28,224 nt of DNA from a virus (IMGVR_UViG_3300034102_001632:1-28224); one strand, 5' to 3'; shown: positions 1 to 5,475, numbered from the stretch's first letter. Notes: generated from the letters alone by a model not told the origin. Numbers and translations: made by a program.

Positions 1-344
1 CCTGCTAACTGAGTAACACTATCCCCATAAAGGTTGGGAGAAGCAATAACTCCACCACTGACCGACTGAGTGGTGACTGGTGTATCAGCAGCATTAAAGC
101 TTTCTGAGAAACTGAATGCTTGACCTGCTGTATTAACGTCATAAGTCCCAGCACCATTCACTCCACCAAAGGAGGTTGATTGAATATTTGTACCTGAAGC
201 AGAATATGATGCTCCAATTCTAGTTGATTGTACCGCAGCACCCTGAACACCAAGTTGAACAGAATCAGTAATTTTTGATGTAATTTCAGCAGCACTTACA
301 GGAGTAATGAAGAATAACGAAGAGATTAGAAGTAATCTTTTCAT
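1..344 (-). CDS. Exported cyanophage protein of unknown function, 3' end beyond window
   Basis: Reading leftward from an ATG at 344-342 the frame stays open to the window edge (114 complete codons), so the C-terminus is missing. The N-terminus is a clear signal peptide: Lys-Arg, a hydrophobic core LLLISSLFFITP, then VSA|AE as a signal peptidase I site near residue 18. The mature part is rich in Ser, Thr, Gly, Ala and Asn with no Cys, a composition seen in extracellular or virion-surface fibrous proteins. A CTAAATA late-promoter-like box lies on the same strand at 379-373, about 29 bases upstream of the ATG, which fits late, virion-related expression. It is divergent from the lysozyme-like gene. 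I recognise no domain, so the function is unknown. Confidence 0.75.
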   Translation of the reverse strand, partial: MKRLLLISSLFFITPVSAAEITSKITDSVQLGVQGAAVQSTRIGASYSASGTNIQSTSFGGVNGAGTYDVNTAGQAFSFSESFNAADTPVTTQSVSGGVIASPNLYGDSVTQLA

Positions 345-372
345 TTTCTTATTTTGTGATAAACACTACTGA

Positions 373-379
373 TATTTAG
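373..379 (-). promoter_or_regulatory. Late-promoter-like box for the leftward gene
   Basis: CTAAATA on the minus strand, the form of the T4-like cyanophage late promoter, about 29 bases upstream of the ATG at 344. A 7-base match is weak alone; position and orientation support it. Confidence 0.45.
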
Positions 380-406
380 GTTTAATACTCTTTCAAATTC
401 TATTTC

Positions 407-435
407 TTGACAAAACCTAAATATTAACTTATTAT
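407..435 (+). promoter_or_regulatory. Sigma-70-type promoter TTGACA-17-TATTAT
   Basis: TTGACA at 407-412, a 17-base spacer and TATTAT at 430-435. The expected start is near 442, inside the palindrome at 440-463. It would drive the lysozyme-like gene through a leader of about 125 bases. A CTAAATA late-promoter-like box (417-423) sits inside the spacer, so the same spot could serve both early and late transcription. Confidence 0.6.
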
Positions 436-439
436 GAAT

Positions 440-463
440 AAACCCGACACTAGTGTCGGGTTT
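440..463. repeat. Perfect 24-base palindrome at the predicted transcription start
   Basis: The two 12-base arms (AAACCCGACACT and its complement) match perfectly with no loop. It begins five bases after the -10 box, covering +1, where an operator would lie. As RNA it could form a 5'-terminal hairpin. It has A and T runs on its outer sides like a bidirectional terminator, but the flanking genes diverge, so no transcript obviously needs to end here. Confidence 0.6.
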
Positions 464-495
464 CACATTATGAGTCTTTGATGTGACAATTAGAG

Positions 496-544
496 CCGTG
501 GAAGGTGCCTCCCGAGAGGGTTGGTATACCCCCCTTCTATACGG
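496..544 (+). ncRNA. Structured leader RNA candidate upstream of the lysozyme-like gene
   Basis: A nested fold is visible: CCGT (496-499) pairs with ACGG (541-544), GAAGG (501-505) with CCTTC (533-537), and inside these CCTC (508-511) with GAGG (516-519) closes a CCGA loop. GGGT (518-521) could instead pair with ACCC (528-531), giving two exclusive states. The element is GC-richer than its surroundings and ends 22 bases before the ATG at 567. Structured RNAs named manA, wcaG and PhotoRC are known from cyanophages; I cannot tell whether this is one of them. Confidence 0.45.
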
Positions 545-566
545 ATGTAGAGTTCAATTAAAATTA

Positions 567-1199
567 ATGCAACAATTCTTTACTGTAGCCCTGCCCCTTC
601 TGGCATCGGTTACAACCAATATGGCAACACTGCCGATATTTCCTCCTTTGACGACACCACCGGTGCCGTTTTCTGTTATTAAGGAGTTTGAAACTACGAC
701 AGCGACCAAAGAGGTTGCTCCCGAAAAGCCAAAAGAGAAAAGGCTAATTTGTAAAGGGTGTTCAGAATATGAATCGCTTGCCTTGGAATTTTTCCAAGAT
801 CAAGGAATTAAAGACAGAAACGCCCTTGCTACTATCCTGGGCAATATTAAGCAAGAATCTATGTTCGTGCCTAATATTTGTGAAGGTGGTAGTAGGACTC
901 AGTACCATCACTGCGGTCGTGGTTATGGTCTGATCCAATGGACATCTGCCGATCGTTATTATGGATTGGGTGAATTTGCTAAGAAGTTTGGTGGTTCTCC
1001 ATCAGCACTTCCAACGCAACTTCGTTATCTGACGAATGAAGTTCAATGGAAACGAATCGAAGACCGAATGAAAACTCCTGGTAAGTCTATCGATCGCTAC
1101 ATGAACTATGCGTACAGTTGGATTGGTTGGGGCATTCATGGTGCTCGTACATCTTATGCTCATGAATATGCCAACCGACTGATCACGGTAGAGGTTTGA
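567..1199 (+). CDS. Phage tail lysozyme-like peptidoglycan hydrolase with N-terminal export signal
   Basis: The core, residues about 65-205, resembles the phage tail lysozyme / Phage_lysozyme2 family: LGNIKQES with Glu97 as candidate catalytic acid, then GRGYGLIQWTSADR and a C-terminal helical part. It should cleave the glycan strand of peptidoglycan. Residues 1-27 are hydrophobic like a signal peptide or signal anchor and are followed by a Pro/Thr/Lys linker, so the enzyme probably reaches the periplasm by host secretion. I chose ATG 567 over an in-frame GTG at 483, because the extra 28 residues would be translated from the folded leader RNA and do not look like protein. It could be the lysis endolysin or a virion-associated hydrolase; a small membrane protein gene lies two genes downstream. 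Confidence 0.75.
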   Translation: MQQFFTVALPLLASVTTNMATLPIFPPLTTPPVPFSVIKEFETTTATKEVAPEKPKEKRLICKGCSEYESLALEFFQDQGIKDRNALATILGNIKQESMFVPNICEGGSRTQYHHCGRGYGLIQWTSADRYYGLGEFAKKFGGSPSALPTQLRYLTNEVQWKRIEDRMKTPGKSIDRYMNYAYSWIGWGIHGARTSYAHEYANRLITVEV

Positions 1200-1214
1200 T
1201 ACAATAGAATAACT

Positions 1215-1244
1215 GGGAGAGTACTTATCTCTCCCTACTAAATA
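1215..1244 (+). promoter_or_regulatory. Hairpin followed by late-promoter-like box
   Basis: GGGAGAG (1215-1221) pairs with CTCTCCC (1229-1235) around a 7-base loop, with no T tract, so it is a weak terminator or an mRNA 3'-end stabiliser. CTAAATA follows at 1238-1244, about 20 bases before the next ATG. Confidence 0.45.
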
Positions 1245-1264
1245 AACCAGATTTACTGAAATTT

Positions 1265-1453
1265 ATGACTGAACAACAGCAACATCTTGCAAATCTTTTG
1301 CAACAAAGATCTGATCTAGACAAAGCAATTGCACAAAATAGAGAACTTTTTTGGAAAGTTCAGGGTGCAATTGAGTATCTTACCCAAATTGGAGTAACTC
1401 TTCCTGAATCAGAATCCACTGAAGAAACGGAAGAAAACTCATCTGAAGGATAA
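1265..1453 (+). CDS. Small coiled-coil protein, unknown function
   Basis: 62 residues. The N-terminal two thirds is a Gln/Leu-rich amphipathic helix (HLANLLQQRSDLDKAIAQ and onward) suited to a coiled coil; the C-terminal 15 residues are almost all Glu, Ser and Thr. There is no signal peptide and no Cys. It follows a late-promoter-like box at 1238-1244 and precedes the next gene by 25 bases, so the two are probably co-transcribed. Short proteins of this build are common in cyanomyoviruses as uncharacterised late genes. No function can be assigned from sequence; a chaperone or virion accessory role would be a guess. Confidence 0.65.
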   Translation: MTEQQQHLANLLQQRSDLDKAIAQNRELFWKVQGAIEYLTQIGVTLPESESTEETEENSSEG

Positions 1454-1478
1454 TACATAGTAAGAGTGCTGTGCTCTT

Positions 1479-1883
1479 ATGATTAACTTTAATTTTGGTA
1501 AAAAGAAACCAGATAAAAAGCAACTTATAATACTCAGCGTTGTATTATCTTCTATTATCGCAGCACTCTCACAATGTACAGGAGTATCTGAAAATGGACT
1601 TTGGGATTTACTGGATGAAGTTCAAAGAAAATATTTCTCACAAACTATTCTCAATGAGATTTTTATTCAAGATCCTGACAAAGTAGAACGCAGAGTCAAA
1701 CGAGATATAGATCGAGCACTTGATGAAGCGATTCCAGAATATAATCGCATCATTGAAGAAGCAGATAAACGTTATAAACCAAGATATTCTGAGAAACCAC
1801 CAGATGGTAGTGAAGCACAAAGACTGCTTGGTGGGGAAATGAGAATCTGTGCTCCCTGGGTTGACGACTGCCCTAAAGAGTAG
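1479..1883 (+). CDS. Small membrane-anchored protein, possible inner-membrane spanin-like
   Basis: 134 residues. A Lys-rich N-terminus (GKKKPDKKQ) is followed by one hydrophobic segment at residues about 15-32 and then a long, charged, largely helical region, ending in a Cys-containing tail (MRICAPWVDDCPKE). This is a type II topology: short basic cytoplasmic end, one membrane pass, charged periplasmic domain. That shape, two genes after a secreted peptidoglycan hydrolase, is what an i-spanin looks like, but no family motif is visible and no o-spanin partner is recognisable, so this is inference. A lipoprotein reading (LSQC at the end of the hydrophobic segment) is unlikely because Gln precedes Cys. 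The promoter for the tRNA genes lies in its last codons; its TAG stop abuts the TATAAT box. Confidence 0.65.
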   Translation: MINFNFGKKKPDKKQLIILSVVLSSIIAALSQCTGVSENGLWDLLDEVQRKYFSQTILNEIFIQDPDKVERRVKRDIDRALDEAIPEYNRIIEEADKRYKPRYSEKPPDGSEAQRLLGGEMRICAPWVDDCPKE

Positions 1884-1889
1884 TATAAT
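1861..1889 (+). promoter_or_regulatory. Sigma-70-type promoter TTGACG-17-TATAAT for the tRNA cluster
   Basis: TTGACG at 1861-1866, a 17-base spacer and TATAAT at 1884-1889, with the stop codon of the upstream gene (1881-1883) directly before the -10 box. Predicted start near 1896. Confidence 0.65.
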
Positions 1890-1894
1890 ATCAG

Positions 1895-1959
1895 AGTTGA
1901 GAGATCAACTGCGGCACTCCCCTTCGGTAGGTTCAGGAGTGGCGGCTATAGGAACCTAC
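1895..1959 (+). ncRNA. Leader RNA with 5' GNRA hairpin and compact H-type pseudoknot, upstream of tRNA-Arg
   Basis: At the predicted transcript start AGTTGA (1895-1900) pairs with TCAACT (1905-1910) around a GAGA tetraloop. Next CACTCC (1915-1920) pairs with GGAGTG (1936-1941), and GTAGGTTC (1927-1934), inside that loop, pairs with GAACCTAC (1952-1959) downstream. The stems of 6 and 8 perfect pairs interleave, with loops of 6, 1 and 10 bases: the geometry of a classic H-type pseudoknot. It ends five bases before tRNA-Arg. No ORF is in this stretch. It could be a small RNA, a processing signal or a known phage RNA motif that I cannot name with confidence. Confidence 0.55.
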
Positions 1960-1964
1960 TTTAT

Positions 1965-2038
1965 GGGTTAGTAGCTCAGATGGATAGAGCAATTCACTTC
2001 TAATGAATTGGTCGGGGGTTCGAGTCCCTCCTAACCCG
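1965..2038 (+). tRNA. tRNA-Arg (anticodon TCT)
   Basis: Cloverleaf: acceptor GGGTTAG/CTAACCC, D stem GCTC/GAGC, anticodon stem ATTCA/TGAAT with loop CTTCTAA (anticodon 1999-2001), T arm with GTTCGAGTC. CCA is not encoded. It reads AGA, frequent in the AT-rich glycan genes of this window. Confidence 0.95.
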
Positions 2039-2061
2039 TTGGAGATTTATTCTCCAATTTT
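2039..2061 (+). other. Inter-tRNA hairpin with T run
   Basis: TTGGAGA (2039-2045) pairs with TCTCCAA (2051-2057) around TTTAT, followed by TTTT. It fills the spacer between tRNA-Arg and tRNA-Asn; a processing signal or weak attenuator. Confidence 0.5.
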
Positions 2062-2075
2062 AACTGAATAAACAA

Positions 2076-2147
2076 TGGGGTGTAGCACAACGGCAGTGCG
2101 TCGAGCTGTTAACTCGCAGGTTACTGGTTCGAATCCAGTCACCCCAG
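2076..2147 (+). tRNA. tRNA-Asn (anticodon GTT)
   Basis: Acceptor TGGGGTG/CACCCCA, D stem GCAC/GTGC, anticodon loop CTGTTAA (anticodon 2108-2110), T arm GGTTCGAATCC. The outermost anticodon-stem pair is a T/C mismatch. No encoded CCA. Confidence 0.94.
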
Positions 2148-2148
2148 T

Positions 2149-2250
2149 TGGAAGGTCTGGAAATGTTCGGGTCTTCCATACGAGTCGGGATCATCATATC
2201 CGACTCACTAAATCCTAAGTTTTCTTAGGTCGGGGACTTGATCACCCCCG
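2149..2250 (+). other. Chain of hairpins in the tRNA-Asn to tRNA-Thr spacer
   Basis: About 110 bases without a gene. Four stems follow one another: TGGAAG/CTTCCA (2149-2178, long loop), GAGTCGG/CCGACTC (2182-2206), CCTAAG-TTTT-CTTAGG (2214-2229) and CGGGG/CCCCG (2231-2250). No tRNA can be folded from it. Confidence 0.5.
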
Positions 2251-2256
2251 CTCGTT

Positions 2257-2330
2257 GCCTTCGTAGCTCAGTTGGATAGAGCAGGGCTTTTGTAAAGCTC
2301 AGGTCGCAAGTTCAAGTCTTGTCGGGGGCT
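2257..2330 (+). tRNA. tRNA-Thr (anticodon TGT)
   Basis: Acceptor GCCTTCG pairs with CGGGGGC using two G-T pairs; D stem GCTC/GAGC; anticodon loop TTTGTAA (anticodon 2291-2293); T arm AGTTCAAGT. No encoded CCA. Confidence 0.93.
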
Positions 2331-2332
2331 CT

Positions 2333-2404
2333 TGACGAAACTCAAATTTCGTCATATACTTTACAAGTCCGTGTGAAGTGAAGTGCTGGGAGAGAAATCT
2401 CCCA
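2333..2404 (+). other. Two perfect hairpins between tRNA-Thr and tRNA-Gly
   Basis: TGACGAAA (2333-2340) pairs with TTTCGTCA (2347-2354). TGGGAGA (2387-2393) pairs with TCTCCCA (2398-2404) around a GAAA tetraloop (GNRA type), ending four bases before the next tRNA. Confidence 0.55.
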
Positions 2405-2408
2405 CATT

Positions 2409-2480
2409 GCGGAGTTAGTTCAGTGGTAGAACGCTATCCTTCCAAGTTAGATGTCGTCGGTTCGAATCCGATACTCCGCT
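2409..2480 (+). tRNA. tRNA-Gly (anticodon TCC)
   Basis: Acceptor GCGGAGT/ACTCCGC, D stem GTTC/GAAC, anticodon loop CTTCCAA (anticodon 2441-2443), T arm GGTTCGAATCC. No encoded CCA. Confidence 0.95.
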
Positions 2481-2497
2481 TCTTAACCAAACCTTAG

Positions 2498-2526
2498 TTG
2501 ACTTAAGATCTAAAGTACTCTATAAT
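2498..2526 (+). promoter_or_regulatory. Sigma-70-type promoter TTGACT-17-TATAAT for the porin gene
   Basis: TTGACT at 2498-2503, 17-base spacer, TATAAT at 2521-2526. The leader to the porin ATG is about 90 bases and holds two CTTAAG palindromes (near 2537-2552). Confidence 0.65.
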
Positions 2527-2557
2527 ACTGTCCAATCTTAAGGTTTGCTTAAGACTC

Positions 2558-2564
2558 CTAAATA
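2558..2564 (+). promoter_or_regulatory. Late-promoter-like box upstream of the porin gene
   Basis: CTAAATA, 60 bases before the porin ATG and downstream of a sigma-70-type promoter; early plus late transcription is possible. Confidence 0.4.
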
Positions 2565-2623
2565 ACGAAGATTTGCCTTGTTGTAAATCTTTACATTGTC
2601 GTTTAGTACACAAAAACATTTTT

Positions 2624-4111
2624 ATGAAACTCAAACAACTGATGCTTGCACCTGTTGCTCTGGGAATGGTTGCTCCTGTTGCTGCGAATGCCGCAGACCT
2701 TAATATGGCAGCAGTCAACCAATATTCCACTTCGGAACAAGTCACAAGCATTACTCAACTGTCTGATGTCCAACCCTCGGATTGGGCGTATCAGGCCCTC
2801 AGCAACCTTGTGGATCGTTATGGTTGCGTGGCAGGATATCCTAACGGAACCTTTGGTGGTGGTAAGGCAATGACCCGTTATGAGGCAGCAGCACTTCTGA
2901 ATGCTTGCTTGGATCGTGTAACCGAAGTGACTGATGAACTTCAACGTCTTTCAAAAGAGTTTTCTGAAGAACTTCTAGTTATTCGTGGTCGTGTTGATAA
3001 ACTAGAAGCACAAGTTGGTCAACTTCAAGCAACTCAGTTCTCCACTACATCTAAACTTCGTGGTGAAGCAACCTTCGTTCTTGGTGGTGTAGAAGGTGCT
3101 CGTCTTGCTAACGGAACTAACGTTGGTAACACCGCTTTCAACTATGATGTTCGTCTGAACTTTGATACTTCTTTCACTGGTAAGGATTTGCTGAAGACTC
3201 GTCTGCGTTCTGGTAATTTCTCCAGTCAACCCTTTGGTTCTTCCTCGTCTCTGTTCAAACTGGATAAGGCAGAAAGCACTTCCAATCAAGTGCAACTTGA
3301 CCGTCTGTACTACCAGTTCCCTGCTCTCACTAAAGGTCTTAATCTGACTGCTGGTGCTTTGGTTCGTAACACTGAGATGTCATGGATTCCTACTGCATAT
3401 AAGTCTGACATTCTCGACTTCTTTGCTGTTGCTGGTGCTCCTGGTGTCTATAACAAGGCAACTGGTTCTGGTTTCGGTGCTCAATGGGCACAACCTACTA
3501 AGAAAGGTAAGGGTGGTTTCGTTGCTGGTGTCAACTATGTGGCACAGAACGGTTCTGATTCCACCAAAGGTGAATTTGATGCTGCTGGTGCTCTGAATAC
3601 TCTGGCACAGATCGGTTATCGTGCTCCTCAGTACGGTATTGCATTCGGTTATCGTAATGGTACTGAAGGAACTCGTATTCGTACCTTTAATGGTGTTGCT
3701 GGTAATGGTGGTACTCTTGCTGCTAATCAAACCTCCAACGGTTATGCTCTGAATGCTTACTGGCAACCCAAGAAGTCTGGTATCATTCCTTCTGTGAGTG
3801 GTGCTTATGGGTGGAACACTGTAGAAGGTCCTGCTACTCCCAAGGCTGCTACTAAGTCCGAGACTTGGTTTGCTGGTCTTCAATGGGCAGATGTATTTGC
3901 CAAGGGTAATGCTGCTGGTTTCGCTATCGGTGCCCCTGGTAATGCTGCTTCCCTCACTAAGGATGCTCTGATGTGGGAAACCTTCTATCGTTATCGTGTG
4001 AGTGACAACATTAGTATCACTCCTGCTGTGTTCTATGTGTCCAACAACCAAGGTCTGAAGAATGCTTCTTCTAACTACGGCGGTGTGATTCAGACAACCT
4101 TCCGTTTCTGA
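2624..4111 (+). CDS. Cyanobacterial-type outer-membrane porin (SLH domain plus OprB/Som-like barrel)
   Basis: 495 residues with the full layout of cyanobacterial Som/OprB-type porins. Residues 1-23 are a signal peptide ending in ANA|AD. Residues about 46-98 are an SLH domain (QLSDVQPSDWAYQALSNL, then YPNGTFGGGKAMTRYEAA), which anchors such porins to the cell wall. Residues about 102-137 form a coiled coil. The rest is a Gly/aromatic-rich beta-barrel ending in TTFRF, with the C-terminal Phe used for outer-membrane assembly. It should form a diffusion channel for small solutes. ATG 2624 is chosen because it begins the signal peptide; an upstream in-frame start adds residues without that character. 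Codons favour GGT, GCT, CGT and AAC, more biased than in the glycan genes, suggesting high expression. It has its own early- and late-type promoters. Intact and in frame; probably acquired from a host. Confidence 0.9.
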   Translation: MKLKQLMLAPVALGMVAPVAANAADLNMAAVNQYSTSEQVTSITQLSDVQPSDWAYQALSNLVDRYGCVAGYPNGTFGGGKAMTRYEAAALLNACLDRVTEVTDELQRLSKEFSEELLVIRGRVDKLEAQVGQLQATQFSTTSKLRGEATFVLGGVEGARLANGTNVGNTAFNYDVRLNFDTSFTGKDLLKTRLRSGNFSSQPFGSSSSLFKLDKAESTSNQVQLDRLYYQFPALTKGLNLTAGALVRNTEMSWIPTAYKSDILDFFAVAGAPGVYNKATGSGFGAQWAQPTKKGKGGFVAGVNYVAQNGSDSTKGEFDAAGALNTLAQIGYRAPQYGIAFGYRNGTEGTRIRTFNGVAGNGGTLAANQTSNGYALNAYWQPKKSGIIPSVSGAYGWNTVEGPATPKAATKSETWFAGLQWADVFAKGNAAGFAIGAPGNAASLTKDALMWETFYRYRVSDNISITPAVFYVSNNQGLKNASSNYGGVIQTTFRF

Positions 4112-4114
4112 TAA

Positions 4115-4504
4115 ATGATGAAAAAACTCTTCAAGCATTGGAAAAATAGACCAAGAACCCGTCAAGGGTGGATTGATTTGTATGTTTCATACTTGAAGAG
4201 GATACCAGAGAGGCAATACTTTCCAATCTTTGTATTGCTCTCTCTGTATTTCGTAGTTCCATATAGTGAGTTTGTAGTCACTGCACTCATACCACTATAC
4301 TTTATCTTTGAGAAACAAGTTCGTTGGTTTTTCAGTAAAATTCCACTACCAGACTATATAAGAATAGGTGGGTCTGTCATATTCTTTTTGGTTATGATTG
4401 ATGATTACTTATTCTATTTTGCTCTTATGGCACTCGTTGCTTGGAGTGCTAAGCAAGTAAAAAAAACAAAAAAGGAGGAGGTTGACAAACAATCCTCTTT
4501 CTAG
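4115..4504 (+). CDS. Small multi-pass membrane protein, unknown function
   Basis: 129 residues: a basic N-terminus (KKLFKHWKNRPRTRQGW), hydrophobic segments at about 35-68 (one or two passes) and 83-108, and a Lys-rich tail. It starts three bases after the porin stop with two tandem ATGs (4115, 4118), so it is probably translated with the porin. A role in the same envelope process is possible, but there is no recognisable family. A holin is conceivable from size and topology but its distance from the hydrolase gene argues against it. The next promoter overlaps its last codons. Confidence 0.6.
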   Translation: MMKKLFKHWKNRPRTRQGWIDLYVSYLKRIPERQYFPIFVLLSLYFVVPYSEFVVTALIPLYFIFEKQVRWFFSKIPLPDYIRIGGSVIFFLVMIDDYLFYFALMALVAWSAKQVKKTKKEEVDKQSSF

Positions 4505-4510
4505 TATGAT
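4482..4510 (+). promoter_or_regulatory. Sigma-70-type promoter TTGACA-17-TATGAT
   Basis: TTGACA at 4482-4487, 17-base spacer, TATGAT at 4505-4510; the TAG stop of the upstream gene (4502-4504) directly precedes the -10 box. The next gene begins 21 bases downstream with a TTAGGAGG ribosome binding site. Confidence 0.7.
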
Positions 4511-4531
4511 AGGTAACGAGTTAGGAGGTTT

Positions 4532-4726
4532 ATGTCTCTTATTTCCCAACGTGATAGAGAAGTTGCTATTGAAGCACTTGAGCACTATAAGACTACAATT
4601 CCTTTGACTATTAGTATTGGGGAACTTCCCTCAGATACTATTATTAAACAAGATGAACAAAAGATGATGGAAGTAAATGCTCTTCTAAATTGGATTAAAC
4701 TGGAATATTTTAAGAATGAAAATTAA
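4532..4726 (+). CDS. Small hypothetical early-type protein
   Basis: 64 residues, mostly helical (RDREVAIEALEHYKTTIP), acidic, no Cys, no signal or membrane segment. Strong start: TTAGGAGG lies 6 bases before the ATG, directly downstream of a sigma-70-type promoter, so early expression is likely. It overlaps the next gene by 11 bases. Not recognised. Confidence 0.7.
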   Translation: MSLISQRDREVAIEALEHYKTTIPLTISIGELPSDTIIKQDEQKMMEVNALLNWIKLEYFKNEN

Positions 4727-4880
4727 TCTTTGGTATTGCAATGATATGAAACAGTGGCGTTGGACATTAACTGATGATCATCGTCCGATTGTAAAACAGG
4801 AATCAGGTCAAAGAGAAAATCTTCGAGATGCTATGAATGATGTGGCAAATACAGTCGAATATCTTATGAGTCAGTCTTGA
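4716..4880 (+). CDS. 54-residue hypothetical protein
   Basis: Short ORF from ATG 4716 to TGA 4880, overlapping the previous gene. It starts MKINLWYCNDMKQWRWTLTD, an aromatic-rich beta-type beginning, and ends in an amphipathic helix (RDAMNDVANTVEYLMSQS). The overlap and correct orientation inside a compact early block support it as real. No family is recognised. Confidence 0.6.
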   Translation: MKINLWYCNDMKQWRWTLTDDHRPIVKQESGQRENLRDAMNDVANTVEYLMSQS

Positions 4881-4888
4881 CTTTTTAT

Positions 4889-4960
4889 GGGCGATTGGCG
4901 CAGCGGTAGCGCAGCTGCTTTACACGCAGACGGTCATTGGTTCGAATCCGATATTGCCCA
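4889..4960 (+). tRNA. tRNA-Val (anticodon TAC)
   Basis: Acceptor GGGCGAT pairs with ATTGCCC (one G-T), D stem GCGC/GCGC, anticodon loop TTTACAC (anticodon 4921-4923), T arm GGTTCGAATCC. No encoded CCA. Separate from the four-tRNA cluster, between two small genes. Confidence 0.94.
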
Positions 4961-4961
4961 T

Positions 4962-4969
4962 TATAAATA
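4962..4969 (+). promoter_or_regulatory. Late-promoter-like box TATAAATA
   Basis: Fits NATAAATA, directly after tRNA-Val and 38 bases before the next gene. In AT-rich DNA a match this short may be chance. Confidence 0.3.
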
Positions 4970-5006
4970 TTCAAAAAAGATTGAAGAAGTATAACTGATT
5001 ATAACA

Positions 5007-5264
5007 ATGGAAAATTTAAGAATCAGATGTCGATCCTGTGGTAAGGAGTTAGAGGGACATCCTACGAAAACTATAACTTGTGGTTGTCCAAATATGGCAA
5101 CAATTCGTGGAGGAGTTATTTCAGCTGTTGACTTATCCTCTGTTGTTATGCTAAACTCTGTAAATAATAAATCAAAGTCTGGTGTTCTCACTAACGAAGA
5201 TCTTGCTTTTCAAGAGGCAAGAAGACAACGTAAGGTAAGACGTTTAGATTTTGAAGTCCGCTGA
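5007..5264 (+). CDS. Small zinc-ribbon-like protein
   Basis: 85 residues. The N-terminus has four Cys in zinc-ribbon spacing: CRSC at residues 8-11 and CGC at 25-27, within IRCRSCGKELEGHP and TITCGCPNMATI. The rest is a Ser/Val region and a basic C-terminus (ARRQRKVRRLDFEVR) that could contact nucleic acid. It lies between tRNA-Val and tRNA-Ser. The ribosome binding site is weak (GAAGAAG about 20 bases upstream). Zinc binding is inferred from Cys spacing; the role is unknown. Confidence 0.7.
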   Translation: MENLRIRCRSCGKELEGHPTKTITCGCPNMATIRGGVISAVDLSSVVMLNSVNNKSKSGVLTNEDLAFQEARRQRKVRRLDFEVR

Positions 5265-5275
5265 GGACTTTTATC

Positions 5276-5361
5276 GGAAGATTGGCCGAGTGGTTGATGG
5301 CGATAGTCTTGAAAACTATTAACGTTAGTAGCGTTCCAGGGTTCGAATCCCTGATCTTCCT
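5276..5361 (+). tRNA. tRNA-Ser (anticodon TGA)
   Basis: Acceptor GGAAGAT/ATCTTCC, anticodon stem ATAGT/ACTAT with loop CTTGAAA (anticodon 5310-5312), and the long variable arm of class II tRNAs (AACG/CGTT). No encoded CCA. The base after the acceptor stem is T, whereas serine tRNAs normally have G at discriminator position 73. Confidence 0.94.
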
Positions 5362-5383
5362 TGTTACAAATATTACAAATTTT

Positions 5384-5460
5384 TAGATTTTCTTAATCTA
5401 TATTTTTGTATCAACACAAACTTGACAAAGTAAAAGTACTCACTAGCATAACTAGTAGTA
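5384..5460 (+). other. AT-rich gap with two hairpins and a weak promoter-like pair
   Basis: TAGATT (5384-5389) pairs with AATCTA (5395-5400), followed by TATTTTT, a possible weak terminator after tRNA-Ser. TTGACA at 5422-5427 has only TAGCAT 16 bases on as a -10, so the promoter is doubtful. ACTAG (5442-5446) pairs with CTAGT (5452-5456), extended by TACT/AGTA across one bulge. Confidence 0.35.
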
Positions 5461-5475
5461 TTCAACCTAAACCCT

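Noticed and set aside
483-566. N-terminal extension of the lysozyme-like protein from GTG 483
   Set aside because: It would translate through the folded leader and place 28 residues before a normal signal sequence.
1479-1883. Lipoprotein reading with Cys after LSQ
   Set aside because: Gln directly before Cys does not fit the lipobox, where a small residue is required.
2148-2256. Possible decayed tRNA in the Asn-Thr spacer
   Set aside because: No acceptor/T-arm pair can be folded; the sequence is better explained as separate hairpins.
3380-4165. 261-codon open frame on the minus strand across the porin gene
   Set aside because: It is antisense to a clearly coding porin; the Ser/Thr/Ile-rich translation has no domain and reflects the codon bias of the plus-strand gene.
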